24,453 bases of DNA from JAGXOF01 sp046545575 (GTDB lineage: Bacteria > Chloroflexota > Dehalococcoidia > SZUA-161 > SpSt-899), in the NCBI GenBank assembly GCA_046545575.1, contig JBKGZM010000026.1:1-24453 (forward strand), given 5' to 3'. The notes beneath the pieces were generated by a model that saw only the letters and a list, made by a program, of their open reading frames with translations, had not been told where the DNA came from and searched no databases. Below, one piece after another: positions 1-7,661 of this stretch (its first letter is position 1; each line of letters starts with the position of its first letter). Both the position numbers and the translations under genes were made by a program.

Positions 1-54
1 CCCTCCCTTCGTAATTTAGTGGAGGATAATTTTACACAAAACGCTTGACACTAC
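1..54. mobile_element. Possible terminal end of an IS256-type insertion sequence
   Basis: Read on the minus strand from about position 54 outward, the sequence is GGTAGTGTCAAGCGTTTTG followed by TGTAAAA. This pattern (GTGTCAAG, a T-rich stretch, TGTGTAAA) resembles the terminal inverted repeats I recall for IS256/Mutator-type elements; that is memory, not a match I could run. The stop codon of the neighbouring ATPase gene (51-53) lies inside this stretch, as expected if an element inserted into the gene and supplied a new stop. The rest of the element would lie left of the window, so no transposase is visible. It could instead be ordinary intergenic DNA. Confidence 0.35.
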
Positions 55-1613
55 CCAAATTTCAGTGACTCTGGTGGATCATGAATGGTTCTTTCAGCAC
101 CATCCCGGCCGGCGCCGCTCTGGCTGTTGGCCCGGCGTCCGCCAGGAGATTCCTCTTGTCGGTACACGGTAATGAGCTTATTTAACATTTGATGAAGGCG
201 GCGAGTGCTTTCACTGGTAATCATTGCCTCTCGCCGCTGCAGAATATCTTTAAGCTTCTGCCCTAACCAAGGATCAGCTAATGCCTCTTTGATCGCATTG
301 ATAATTAGATCCTCTTTTGTTTCACCTATTGCAGCTCCTGCTCTTGTTGCAGTGAATATCTCCTTTTTAAGACGTATGGTCAAATCATCACAGTCAACAT
401 GCACTAGCAAATAATCAGCTAGTGCACCAAGCCCAGACTCACGTACGAGGTCCTTTCCCCGTGTATGATGCCTTTGCCCATTGAGGGTAAAAAGAATTGT
501 ACGAGGAGATGTGTCATAATCCAAGTAGGAACCAAGCTTAACACTCGCATCATCCATCTCTTCAGGTTCGTTACTCGTACGAGGTCGGAAAACCCAATAC
601 TTAATGCGGACTGTTCCCTCTCCGCCCCAGCGTGATAAATCAGTCTGAAAAGCTTGACTCTCTGGTCGCTTGGACGATTCCACTTGATCCAGGCGATTCC
701 TCCCGCCATAAAGATTCCTATTGAAAGGCGGTGTTACTCGATGATCCTCAATTCGATACGGTAACACTGGGTCAAATAACAGGTTATCAAAAAACCTATA
801 CCCTACTAAGCTCCACCTCGCATTTAATTTACCCAACTCATACCCGAAGTGAATTATCTTTGTCCCGTTTTCAAACGGTAGCCCCACCGCATCAATTTCC
901 TCTGGTTCTATTGTAGGGATGTGGCCATCTGCGTCTACTAGATACTCATATCTGAATGTTTTCAAGGAATCGTCGTCAAATTTCCTTACAATCGTCCAGC
1001 CGACCAAGTCCTCTTTACCATTTAAACAATAAGGATGTCTGCGAGAGAAGATAAGGGAATAAGGGCAAGAAGCGAATGTGGATGATCCGCCTTGGCCAAA
1101 GGCACCCATCAGATAGCGTTTGTCATTCTTATTGGATTCTTGTAGCCCTAGAATCGTTTTAGGTAGATCATCGGGATGTTGCCCTATCCCTGAATCTTGG
1201 ATGACTACTGATGAATGCCCTCTTTTCGTCGAGCCAACCACTCTAATTAGGGTTTTGGAAGCCATTTCATCAATAAACGCTTGCATGGAAGAGGATTCTC
1301 GCGTTAAATGGGAACTTTCGAGCTTCCATAGCTCCTGTACTGCTTCTCTTGGTGAATTCAAGTCAGGAGGATGGCCCGCAAGTTCAAATTTAAGTTCAAT
1401 GTGGGCGTCCATGCTGTTTGTAATCCGCTCTACCAAAGCTTGCCCAGGATCCATTGCCAAGTTGATGCTCCCTGAGTTGTTCTCGCGTCCACCAAGCGGT
1501 AGCCATCCCCATCTATCCGAAACAGATTGTAGGTAAGATATGAACCCCTCAACATCTTCTGTGTTAGACATGCTAAGAAGATTAGAAATGTCCTTAAGGC
1601 CTATACTATTCAT
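51..1613 (-). CDS. GHKL-type ATP-binding protein, probably C-terminally truncated
   Basis: A 520-residue protein with the Bergerat (GHKL) ATP-binding fold seen in Hsp90, MutL and histidine kinases. The N-box helix lies at residues 59-73 (ALVERITNSMDAHIE), the G1 box DSGIG at 140-144 and the glycine-rich lid GAFGQGGSSTF at 170-180. No signal peptide, membrane segment or kinase phospho-acceptor domain is visible, so it is a cytoplasmic ATPase of unknown role; such proteins often occur in defence or repair loci. The ATG at 1613 has a strong GGAGGGAG ribosome site. It follows the HTH gene by 43 bp on the same strand, so the two are probably one operon. The C-terminus ends abruptly in a low-complexity tail and a stop inside a possible IS end, so the original protein may have been longer. 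The GHKL call is firm; the function is unknown. Confidence 0.85.
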   Translation of the reverse strand: MNSIGLKDISNLLSMSNTEDVEGFISYLQSVSDRWGWLPLGGRENNSGSINLAMDPGQALVERITNSMDAHIELKFELAGHPPDLNSPREAVQELWKLESSHLTRESSSMQAFIDEMASKTLIRVVGSTKRGHSSVVIQDSGIGQHPDDLPKTILGLQESNKNDKRYLMGAFGQGGSSTFASCPYSLIFSRRHPYCLNGKEDLVGWTIVRKFDDDSLKTFRYEYLVDADGHIPTIEPEEIDAVGLPFENGTKIIHFGYELGKLNARWSLVGYRFFDNLLFDPVLPYRIEDHRVTPPFNRNLYGGRNRLDQVESSKRPESQAFQTDLSRWGGEGTVRIKYWVFRPRTSNEPEEMDDASVKLGSYLDYDTSPRTILFTLNGQRHHTRGKDLVRESGLGALADYLLVHVDCDDLTIRLKKEIFTATRAGAAIGETKEDLIINAIKEALADPWLGQKLKDILQRREAMITSESTRRLHQMLNKLITVYRQEESPGGRRANSQSGAGRDGAERTIHDPPESLKFG

Positions 1614-1656
1614 TTCTCCCTCCTATTCGGTTAGACACTATCTATAGGGGTAGTCC

Positions 1657-2361
1657 TTATTTGATTAGCTCCTTCCAAGTAGCACGAATAACAGCGTGTT
1701 CTAGCATAGAATTGAGGGCATCTTCGTGTACTATTACTGCCATACCTGTGCTAGCTCTTGAGCCCTGTACAATTGAGTTGTACCTTTCAACTCTGAAACC
1801 TCTATGTTCTTCCGGAACTCGCTGGCCTGGAACAAGCTGTTTCCCGTTCTTGAGTCTAATTATGCCTGCCAACAGCCTGTCGTTTTCGTAGTTGTTGCTA
1901 CCTGCAAATTCGACTATTGCCCTGTTTCCAAGCCATATGGTCACCCTGCGTCGGGTCTTGCCAGCCGACTTTCGATTTCCGAATGCAAGCGTAAACGTGT
2001 ACTCCTGGCCATTTATCGTGGTGGACGCCTCAAATCGTTTATCATAATGCTCTGGTTGACTTCCACCGCCAGTCTTAGGCCAGTTGAAGTCAAAAGGGCC
2101 AGTATTATCACTGATTCTCCATTCCCTGTCCTGTGTTGATTGTTGGGGTAGTGAAGTAGACGTAATGCTTGAGCCAACACCGTTTCTCTTAGCCTTTATA
2201 TAGGCTAACAGATCTTCGTCAGAACAACGCCATTCATGGCCAATCTGAAATCCTTTGAGGTCGCCTTTTTCCAGTTCGTCCAATAGTACATCCTGGTTCA
2301 CTTTCAGATATTCGGCAATTTCCTCCAGGGTAAAAATTTGCGGTAGTACATCATCTTTCAT
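1657..2361 (-). CDS. Excisionase-type helix-turn-helix protein with unknown C-terminal domain
   Basis: A 234-residue protein. Residues 9-58 form a MerR/excisionase-like DNA-binding domain (HTH_17 type): FTLEEIAEYLKVNQDVLLDEL, then a wing ending in a GHEWRCSDEDLLAYI pattern. A polar linker (about 60-85) leads to a roughly 150-residue C-terminal domain rich in beta strands and Arg/Lys that I do not recognise. It is the first gene of a probable operon with the GHKL ATPase, has the ribosome site AAGGAGGG six bases before ATG, and sits behind a consensus promoter whose -10 lies in a palindrome, so self-regulation is plausible. The large extra domain argues against a plain excisionase; it may be a DNA-targeting partner of the ATPase. 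Confidence 0.75.
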   Translation of the reverse strand: MKDDVLPQIFTLEEIAEYLKVNQDVLLDELEKGDLKGFQIGHEWRCSDEDLLAYIKAKRNGVGSSITSTSLPQQSTQDREWRISDNTGPFDFNWPKTGGGSQPEHYDKRFEASTTINGQEYTFTLAFGNRKSAGKTRRRVTIWLGNRAIVEFAGSNNYENDRLLAGIIRLKNGKQLVPGQRVPEEHRGFRVERYNSIVQGSRASTGMAVIVHEDALNSMLEHAVIRATWKELIK

Positions 2362-2380
2362 GAGGCACCCTCCTTATACG

Positions 2381-2393
2381 TTCTAACGTAGAA
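2381..2393. promoter_or_regulatory. Palindrome overlapping the -10 box, candidate operator
   Basis: TTCTA and TAGAA are perfect 5-bp arms around ACG, overlapping the -10 hexamer of the promoter for the HTH gene. A repressor bound here would block RNA polymerase. The downstream HTH protein is the obvious candidate ligand, but that is inference from position alone. Confidence 0.45.
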
Positions 2394-2418
2394 TATCACG
2401 TCATAACGCTTTTGTCAA
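2390..2418 (-). promoter_or_regulatory. Sigma70-type promoter of the HTH-GHKL operon
   Basis: On the minus strand, TTGACA (2413-2418) and TATTCT (2390-2395) are separated by 17 bp. The perfect -35 and optimal spacing directly upstream of a strong ribosome site and the ATG at 2361 make this one of the clearest promoters in the window. Confidence 0.8.
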
Positions 2419-2767
2419 CCCTTAACACGTATAGTTGCACGCTTGACAACCGCAGTAAACGTGATCCAAAACAAGGATTTCTAGCATCTCTGTCTTAACT
2501 TCTAAAATATTTTCACATTGCACTAACCACTGAGGAGACAATGACAGATGTGTTTATTGTCCATAAAGTCTGTGGTAGAATTTATGCAAGTCTTATGGCT
2601 TATAGACGAGTTTTGAGATATGCTGGCACATAGAACTCCTTCAAAACCAGGGGCTGCCTGTGCCGCCACAGAGTTCGGGTCCCAAGGTAATTATTCAAAA
2701 TGAAGAGAAGGCAAAAGCTGTATAAGGAGTTGTGTCAACAATCACCTCTCGCTAGGGGGCAGCACTA
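2419..2767. other. Intergenic region between divergent genes
   Basis: About 350 bp with no convincing gene. It is AT-rich and holds a small perfect hairpin with arms CTGTG and CACAG (2658-2671). A TTGACA at 2443-2448 on the plus strand has no matching -10, so the promoter of the plus-strand gene at 2768 was not located. A TTCGGGTCCC stretch near 2674 resembles a tRNA T-arm, but no tRNA can be folded around it. Confidence 0.5.
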
Positions 2768-3313
2768 ATGGCGAAAATCTCAGGAATCGATGAGAAGTGG
2801 CACGAGAGTTTGCAGATACTTCTGGTGTTAAAGACCACTGGACCTTTGAACCGGAAAGACCTCTGTGAGAAGGTGGTTGAGAACCAGAAGAAGATAATCT
2901 CAGACTACACTCGCTCGAAGTCTACGTGTATATACTGGATCAACAGCCACCTCAAAGATGGCAAAATCAGGGAAGTTGACTCTCTGCTCGAGTTGACGCA
3001 GCTTGGAAGGTGGATTGTAGAATCCAAGACACGTAGTATGGAAGACAGGGAATGGTTCATTGAACGCAATACGTGTTGGAAATGCAGACCGTCATCCATA
3101 GTTCTTTATAACCTCGAAGAGGGGACTATGGAAACCAATAAGAATGGTCACGTCTTCATGGATGTGGAATGCCCAAGGTGTGGTGATTTTATTAAGAGGC
3201 ATAGGCTAACAGCCAAAATAGGTAAAACGGATGAAGGGATCGGGGCGGAGGATTTCTTCCGTTTCTATAACAGAGTAAAAGATGAACTGCTCCAGCGTGG
3301 GATACTCAGTTGA
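2768..3313 (+). CDS. Winged-helix-like protein with zinc-ribbon module
   Basis: A 181-residue protein I cannot assign to a named family. Residues 10-90 look like a winged-helix domain (a predicted helix, then RKDLCEKVVENQK, then LLELTQLGRWIVE as the wing and last helix), similar to domains that sense start or end points in restriction and defence loci. Residues 103-138 carry two Cys pairs, CWKC (103/106) and CPRC (135/138), typical of a zinc ribbon. A helical tail follows. The ATG is preceded by AGGGGG at 8 bp. It is transcribed away from the HTH-GHKL pair and followed after 94 bp by a peptidase gene. A DNA- or RNA-binding regulator is the best guess. Confidence 0.65.
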   Translation: MAKISGIDEKWHESLQILLVLKTTGPLNRKDLCEKVVENQKKIISDYTRSKSTCIYWINSHLKDGKIREVDSLLELTQLGRWIVESKTRSMEDREWFIERNTCWKCRPSSIVLYNLEEGTMETNKNGHVFMDVECPRCGDFIKRHRLTAKIGKTDEGIGAEDFFRFYNRVKDELLQRGILS

Positions 3314-3342
3314 ATATCTATATTTTATTATACTGAATCCCC

Positions 3343-3378
3343 TCCAGAGCACTCTGGATTCCGTGTCAAGCACGGAAT
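3343..3378. repeat. REP-like double hairpin
   Basis: Two adjacent perfect stem-loops: TCCAGAG / CTCTGGA with a 2-base loop (3343-3358) and ATTCCGTG / CACGGAAT with a 5-base loop TCAAG (3358-3378). The element ends in AATGACAT, the same ending as the repeat at 5539-5565, which suggests a common family of dispersed palindromes. It lies between the zinc-ribbon gene and the peptidase gene and could also weaken transcription read-through, but there is no T-tract. Confidence 0.6.
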
Positions 3379-3407
3379 GACATCGCTCAGGACAGAAAGG
3401 ATTTAAA

Positions 3408-4157
3408 ATGTCGGATCTTGTAACCGCGGTGCCGACCATTCGTGATTCCGTTGCCGCCATTCTCCGGCTGCATGTTGTCGAGTCAGGGAAGGGCGGGAAA
3501 GGTAAATCAAAAGCCCCTCAAATCCAGGCTGCCCTCGTGGGCAGTGCGTTCTGCATCGTCGAAGACAAGTATCTCTTGACGGCCTATCACATATTCAACG
3601 GCGGCAAGCAGCGCGACCCCGGGGATCGATTCTATGCGTTTACCGTTCCCGGTAATGGCCTTAAAGCCTATCACTTTCCGGTTATCTCATTCCCGGTGGA
3701 AAAGCCCGAACGTGACGTTGCGGTCCTCGAAATCGGCCCCTGTGCCATAGCGGATCAGCACATTCCTTCGCTTCCGATATCATTTTCTCCGCAACCCGAT
3801 GGCAGCCGCGTGGTCACGGTCGGGTTCCCGGCACCTGAGATCTCCAAACTCTCCGTTGATCCGCAACTTAACTACAAGGGCGGGCAATTCTTCCTGAAAA
3901 GCCATGCAAACGAAGGAATCGTTTCATCCCAATACATGGCAGGCGATGTGCTTATCTACGAGCTCAGCGTGGGCTGGCACCACGGCGAAAGCGGTGGCCC
4001 CATTGCCGCTTTAACGGACCCGCCAGCGGCGTTTTCCCTCATGCAACACTACCGGAATGTTCAGTCGCCTCATGGAACAGTAGCAGGTCCTCACCGCGGG
4101 CACGCACTGTCGGTGATTCGGGACGAATTGATAAGTCTCGGGGTGGAGCTGGTGTAA
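3408..4157 (+). CDS. Trypsin-like serine peptidase, cytoplasmic
   Basis: A 249-residue chymotrypsin-fold peptidase. The catalytic triad is visible as His61 (LTAYHIF), Asp103 (ERDVAVLEI) and Ser195 in GESGGPI, with the usual spacing. There is no signal peptide, lipobox, transmembrane segment or PDZ domain, so unlike DegP/HtrA it should act in the cytoplasm. Small trypsin-like peptidases of this kind are known as effectors or accessory parts in several bacterial defence systems, but also occur alone. The ATG has GAAAGGA upstream at about 7 bp. It follows the zinc-ribbon protein across a double hairpin and is 20 bp upstream of an MFS carrier. The peptidase call is firm; the substrate is unknown. 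Confidence 0.85.
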   Translation: MSDLVTAVPTIRDSVAAILRLHVVESGKGGKGKSKAPQIQAALVGSAFCIVEDKYLLTAYHIFNGGKQRDPGDRFYAFTVPGNGLKAYHFPVISFPVEKPERDVAVLEIGPCAIADQHIPSLPISFSPQPDGSRVVTVGFPAPEISKLSVDPQLNYKGGQFFLKSHANEGIVSSQYMAGDVLIYELSVGWHHGESGGPIAALTDPPAAFSLMQHYRNVQSPHGTVAGPHRGHALSVIRDELISLGVELV

Positions 4158-4177
4158 AGAGGGTGAAGTGAGATTAC

Positions 4178-5419
4178 ATGGCCAGCCGACAGAATCAACA
4201 ATCGACAAATCCTAAATCCCCCTTTTTCTACGGCTATATCGTGGTTGCGGTTTCGTTTTGTATCCTGATAGTCGTCTATGGTGTCTATAATGCTTTTGGC
4301 GTCTTTCTGAAACCCGTACTGACCGACTTCGGATGGACCAGAGCGATGACCTCCGGAGCGTTTTCCCTGGCCTGGATTGTCCATGGCCTGCTTGGTATCG
4401 CCTGGGGGAGAATGAACGATACGTTTGGCCCCCGGTGGACGATGACCATCGCCGGTTTCCTGATGGGGCTCGGTTATTTGTTAATGTCACAGATCAGCCA
4501 TCTGTGGCATTTCTATTTGTTATATGGCGTTGTTATAGGCGCGGGGGTAAGCGGTGGTTTTGTCCCCCTCACTTCCACCATAGCCAGGTGGTTTACCAGG
4601 AAGAGAACCATGATGACGGGTATTGCACTGTCCGGCACAGGCATGGGCGGGATGATAGTCCCACCCGTCGCTACTCTGCTTATTTTGAACTACGATTGGC
4701 GTGTGTCATATGCTGTCCTCGGGGCTGTGGTACTGGTGTTCGTTATGCTTCTTGCTCAGTTTCTAAAACGTGATCCGGATCGAAGCGGTCAGATGCCCTA
4801 CGGCGAAGACATAAAAGCTGAGCACGATGTCAAATCAACCCCTTCAACACTTCGAGAGGCTGTCAGGGTTAGCTATTTCTGGACAATGTTCGTCATGTTC
4901 TTTGCTCTCGGATATTGTACATTCAGTATCATGGTCCATATCGTGCCACATGCCACGGACCTGGGGATTTCGGACATAAATGCCGCCAATGTCCTGGCGA
5001 CAATCGGGGCTATCGGTGTTGTGGGCAGGATTGTGCTGGGCATAGCTGCTGATCGAATAGGGAATAACAACGCCTTCATTGTTGGCTTCATCTTGATGGC
5101 GGTTACCCTGCCCTGGCTTGTGGTGTCCCCTGACCTGTGGGTATTTTACCTGTTTGCCGTTATCTTTGGTCTGGCCTCAGGCGGCTGTATTGCCTCTGAG
5201 TCGCCTCTGGTTGCGGTGGTGTTCGGGCTGGGCTCACACGGCCTTATTCTCGGCGTCCTGAGTTCTGGTTTCTGCCTAGGAGCTGCTGCAGGTCCGTTTG
5301 TCGCCGGCTATCTATGCGACCTTACATCCAATTACCAGATGGCCTTATTGGCATCTACCGGCGTTGCTATTCTTGGTCTGGTGATGGGGCTGATCTTGCG
5401 ACTTGCAAGAAAGGGCTAG
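4178..5419 (+). CDS. MFS transporter, oxalate/formate antiporter (OFA)-like
   Basis: A 413-residue inner-membrane carrier with twelve hydrophobic segments in two six-helix halves and a hydrophilic central loop around residues 195-225. The first helix region (YGYIVVAVSF... YGVYNAFGVFLKPV) and the GRMNDTFGPRW loop between helices 2 and 3 are characteristic of the OFA/monocarboxylate branch of the major facilitator superfamily. Substrates in this branch are small organic anions; which one cannot be read from the sequence. It starts 20 bp after the peptidase gene but the functions appear unrelated. Full length for the family, with no obvious defects. Confidence 0.85.
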   Translation: MASRQNQQSTNPKSPFFYGYIVVAVSFCILIVVYGVYNAFGVFLKPVLTDFGWTRAMTSGAFSLAWIVHGLLGIAWGRMNDTFGPRWTMTIAGFLMGLGYLLMSQISHLWHFYLLYGVVIGAGVSGGFVPLTSTIARWFTRKRTMMTGIALSGTGMGGMIVPPVATLLILNYDWRVSYAVLGAVVLVFVMLLAQFLKRDPDRSGQMPYGEDIKAEHDVKSTPSTLREAVRVSYFWTMFVMFFALGYCTFSIMVHIVPHATDLGISDINAANVLATIGAIGVVGRIVLGIAADRIGNNNAFIVGFILMAVTLPWLVVSPDLWVFYLFAVIFGLASGGCIASESPLVAVVFGLGSHGLILGVLSSGFCLGAAAGPFVAGYLCDLTSNYQMALLASTGVAILGLVMGLILRLARKG

Positions 5420-5457
5420 AGGCACAAACTCCGTTTTTGCGTTTCTAGCGGCTTTTT
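5415..5457 (+). terminator. Weak terminator-like stem after the MFS gene
   Basis: GCTAGA (5415-5420, containing the TAG stop) can pair with TCTAGC (5444-5449), followed by GGCTTTTT. The loop is long (23 bases) and part of the T run may itself pair with upstream A residues, so this is a poor but possible terminator. Confidence 0.3.
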
Positions 5458-5538
5458 GACTCCCCCATGCCCTTATATCGGAAATGCCTTTTAACCCTTC
5501 TAAATTTGCTTTTGTGAAAGGGGCTTCGCCCGGACCAG

Positions 5539-5565
5539 AGATTTCTCCCTTCGGTCGAAATGACA
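5539..5565 (+). repeat. REP-like repeat, left copy
   Basis: This stretch, starting AGATTTCTCCCTTCGGTC and ending AAATGACA, is repeated in inverted orientation at 7476-7502 with a single mismatch in 27 bp. The two copies bracket the pabB-pabC gene. A GGGCTTCGCCC mini-hairpin lies just before it. Confidence 0.7.
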
Positions 5566-5588
5566 TTGCATCACTTTTCTGGGATAAT
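5560..5588 (+). promoter_or_regulatory. Candidate promoter for pabBC using the repeat end as -35
   Basis: ATGACA (5560-5565) and GATAAT (5583-5588) are spaced by 17 bp, each differing from consensus at one position. The -35 is the last six bases of the REP-like repeat. Transcription would start near 5595, leaving a leader of about 90 bases. Confidence 0.5.
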
Positions 5589-5683
5589 GTGGCAGTGCCA
5601 TTTCCCGGGCAAAACAGCAGCAGTCCGTTGTCGGGTCGGCTGATGGACTGCTACGGACACCATGTCGGACTGGTGTATCCCGC

Positions 5684-7486
5684 TTGAGCTCCGTTCAGTC
5701 CAATATTGGTTTTGAATCGGCCGGAAGTCTGTGCTATCATTCAGAAGACGTGGCAAACGGAGCCTGCGAGAACAGCGTTGTCATCTACGATAACCGCAGT
5801 CAACAGTGGCTGCTTTTCCAGCGTCCGCTGCAATTACAGGTAGCATATACCCCGGAATCGGTTGCAATCGCTCTCAGTGAAGTCGAGTACCAGGTTCACG
5901 TCAACGGACTCTACGCCGCAGGGTTTGTCTCATATGAGGCTGCTCCCGCTTTCGACCCTGCTTTTACCGTCCATTCGCCAGGGACTTTTCCCCTGCTGTG
6001 GTTTGGCCTCTACCGGGAGCCCGAGTACATATCTTTTCCCTCATCACAGCATGATTTGCCCGATATCCCCTGGGAGCCATCCGTCACAGAAGACGAGTAT
6101 CAGCAGTCGATTGGCAGGATCAAGGACTACATCGGCGCCGGGGATACGTATCAGGTGAACTACACCTTTCGGCTCAGAGCTCCCTTCTTCGGGGACCCCT
6201 GGAAATTATTTGTACGGATGATCCATGCTCAGGGTTACGGTTATGGTGCCTTTGTGAATGCAGGGGACTGGACTGTGTGTTCGGCTTCGCCGGAGTTGTT
6301 CTTCACGGTGGATGGTGATGCTGTGATATCGAAGCCCATGAAGGGAACCGCGGCAAGAGGGCTGACGCAGGCCAGCGACCTTGAACAGGCCTCGTGGCTT
6401 GCAAACTCGGAGAAGAACAGGGCTGAGAACCTCATGATCGTCGACATGGTGAGAAATGACATGGGCCGGATTGCGAACATCGGGAGTGTAGAGGTGCCAG
6501 GTCTATTCAATGTTGAGAAGTACCCGACCCTCTGGCAGATGACGAGTACGGTCCGGTGCAGAACTCAGGCCAGCATAGCGGATATCTTTCGTTCACTTTT
6601 TCCCGCGGCATCGATTGCCGGCGCTCCGAAGGTCCGAACCATGCAAATCATTTCCGAACTCGAAAGCGCTCCTCGAAGGGTGTATACCGGGACCGTCGGG
6701 TTTCTGTCCCCGGAACGCAAAGCGCAGTTCAACGTTGCTATAAGAACTGTTGTCGTAGACCGGACGAGCAACACGGCCGAATATGGTGTGGGGGGCGGTA
6801 TCGTCTGGGACTCGGAAACGGGTGACGAGTTCGAAGAGTGCTACACGAAGGCCAGGGTCCTGACTCAGACGACGCCGGATTTCGCATTGCTGGAGACGAT
6901 CCTGTGGACGCCGCAGGATGGGTATTTCCTGCTCGATGCCCACCTGAGCCGTCTGGCTGACTCGGCCGACTATTTCTCCCGTCCCATCGACATCGAGGCA
7001 ATCCGTGAGAAACTAAATGCTCTGTCACGTGAATTACCCCCTCATCCGCATAAAATACGTTTGCTGGTGCCCGGGGATGGTGAGCCGGTTGTGGAGTCGC
7101 AAATGCTCTCGTCTCTTTCACGGCCATACCGCATCAAACTGGCCGACCCTCCCGTTGATTCAAAGAACCACTTCCTCTATCACAAGACAACCCATCGAAA
7201 TATTTATGAAAAGGCCCTGGCAGATGCTCCTGGCTACGATGATGTTCTGCTGTGGAATGAGAAGGGGGAGATAACGGAGTCCTGTATTGCGAATGTGATT
7301 GTGGAAATGGAGGGCCAGCTTCTGACCCCTCCCGTGCAATGCGGCCTCCTTGCGGGGATATATCGGGCCTTTTTGCTTGAACAGGGGAAGGTAAGGGAGA
7401 GGAGCATTGATGTAGAGGATTTGCACAGGTGTTCCAGGATCTATCTGGCCAACTCGGTGCGTGGGATGTGGGAGGTGTCATTTTGA
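5684..7486 (+). CDS. pabBC: Aminodeoxychorismate synthase component I fused to aminodeoxychorismate lyase
   Basis: A 600-residue fusion for p-aminobenzoate synthesis in the folate pathway. Residues 30-395 form the chorismate-binding domain: PMKGTAARG at 218-226 carries Lys220, the residue separating PabB from TrpE (which has Ala there); then NRAENLMIVDMVRNDMGR, AGAPKVRTM and a GTVGF segment. Residues 401-600 are a class IV PLP-dependent lyase, LLETILW ... DAHLSRL, with Lys501 in HKTTHR as probable Schiff-base lysine and the GEITESCIANV segment. No glutamine amidotransferase (PabA) is nearby; it must be supplied elsewhere or ammonia used. The start is uncertain: TTG at 5684 is the first in-frame candidate and has a poor ribosome site; GTG at 5750 would also keep the whole domain. 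The stop lies inside a REP-like repeat. Confidence 0.93.
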   Translation: MSSVQSNIGFESAGSLCYHSEDVANGACENSVVIYDNRSQQWLLFQRPLQLQVAYTPESVAIALSEVEYQVHVNGLYAAGFVSYEAAPAFDPAFTVHSPGTFPLLWFGLYREPEYISFPSSQHDLPDIPWEPSVTEDEYQQSIGRIKDYIGAGDTYQVNYTFRLRAPFFGDPWKLFVRMIHAQGYGYGAFVNAGDWTVCSASPELFFTVDGDAVISKPMKGTAARGLTQASDLEQASWLANSEKNRAENLMIVDMVRNDMGRIANIGSVEVPGLFNVEKYPTLWQMTSTVRCRTQASIADIFRSLFPAASIAGAPKVRTMQIISELESAPRRVYTGTVGFLSPERKAQFNVAIRTVVVDRTSNTAEYGVGGGIVWDSETGDEFEECYTKARVLTQTTPDFALLETILWTPQDGYFLLDAHLSRLADSADYFSRPIDIEAIREKLNALSRELPPHPHKIRLLVPGDGEPVVESQMLSSLSRPYRIKLADPPVDSKNHFLYHKTTHRNIYEKALADAPGYDDVLLWNEKGEITESCIANVIVEMEGQLLTPPVQCGLLAGIYRAFLLEQGKVRERSIDVEDLHRCSRIYLANSVRGMWEVSF

Positions 7487-7502
7487 CCGAAGGGAGAAAT
7501 CT
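7476..7502 (-). repeat. REP-like repeat, right (inverted) copy
   Basis: Reverse complement of the 5539-5565 element with one mismatch in 27 bp. It covers the last codons and the TGA stop (7484-7486) of pabBC, so the repeat has contributed the gene's 3' end or the gene end has been preserved around it. Confidence 0.7.
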
Positions 7503-7625
7503 TCGCTCCCCAGCAGTAGGGTAGGATTTAATACCCCGCCATGAGCGGCGATCCGCCAGAGGCGAACTCGCAAAGACACCTTTATGAGGCATTCCGGATT
7601 GAGGCCAGACTGTGTTTCATAGCCC

Positions 7626-7654
7626 TTGCCATATTTCCATATTTATGATATGGT
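7626..7654 (+). promoter_or_regulatory. vapBC promoter with overlapping operator palindrome
   Basis: TTGCCA (7626-7631) and TATGGT (7649-7654) with a 17-bp spacer. A perfect inverted repeat CCATAT / ATATGG (7637-7653) lies across the spacer and -10, and an extra CCATAT half-site sits at 7629-7634. This is what autorepression by a ribbon-helix-helix antitoxin usually looks like. The predicted start point is about the A of the vapB ATG at 7662. Confidence 0.6.
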
Positions 7655-7661
7655 TAAACAT

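Noticed and set aside
2443..2471. TTGACA on the plus strand as a promoter for the gene at 2768
   Set aside because: No -10-like hexamer at 15-19 bp, and it is 300 bp from the gene.
2660..2700. TTCGGGTCCC resembling a tRNA T-arm
   Set aside because: The flanking bases do not form a T-stem, and no anticodon or acceptor arm can be folded upstream.
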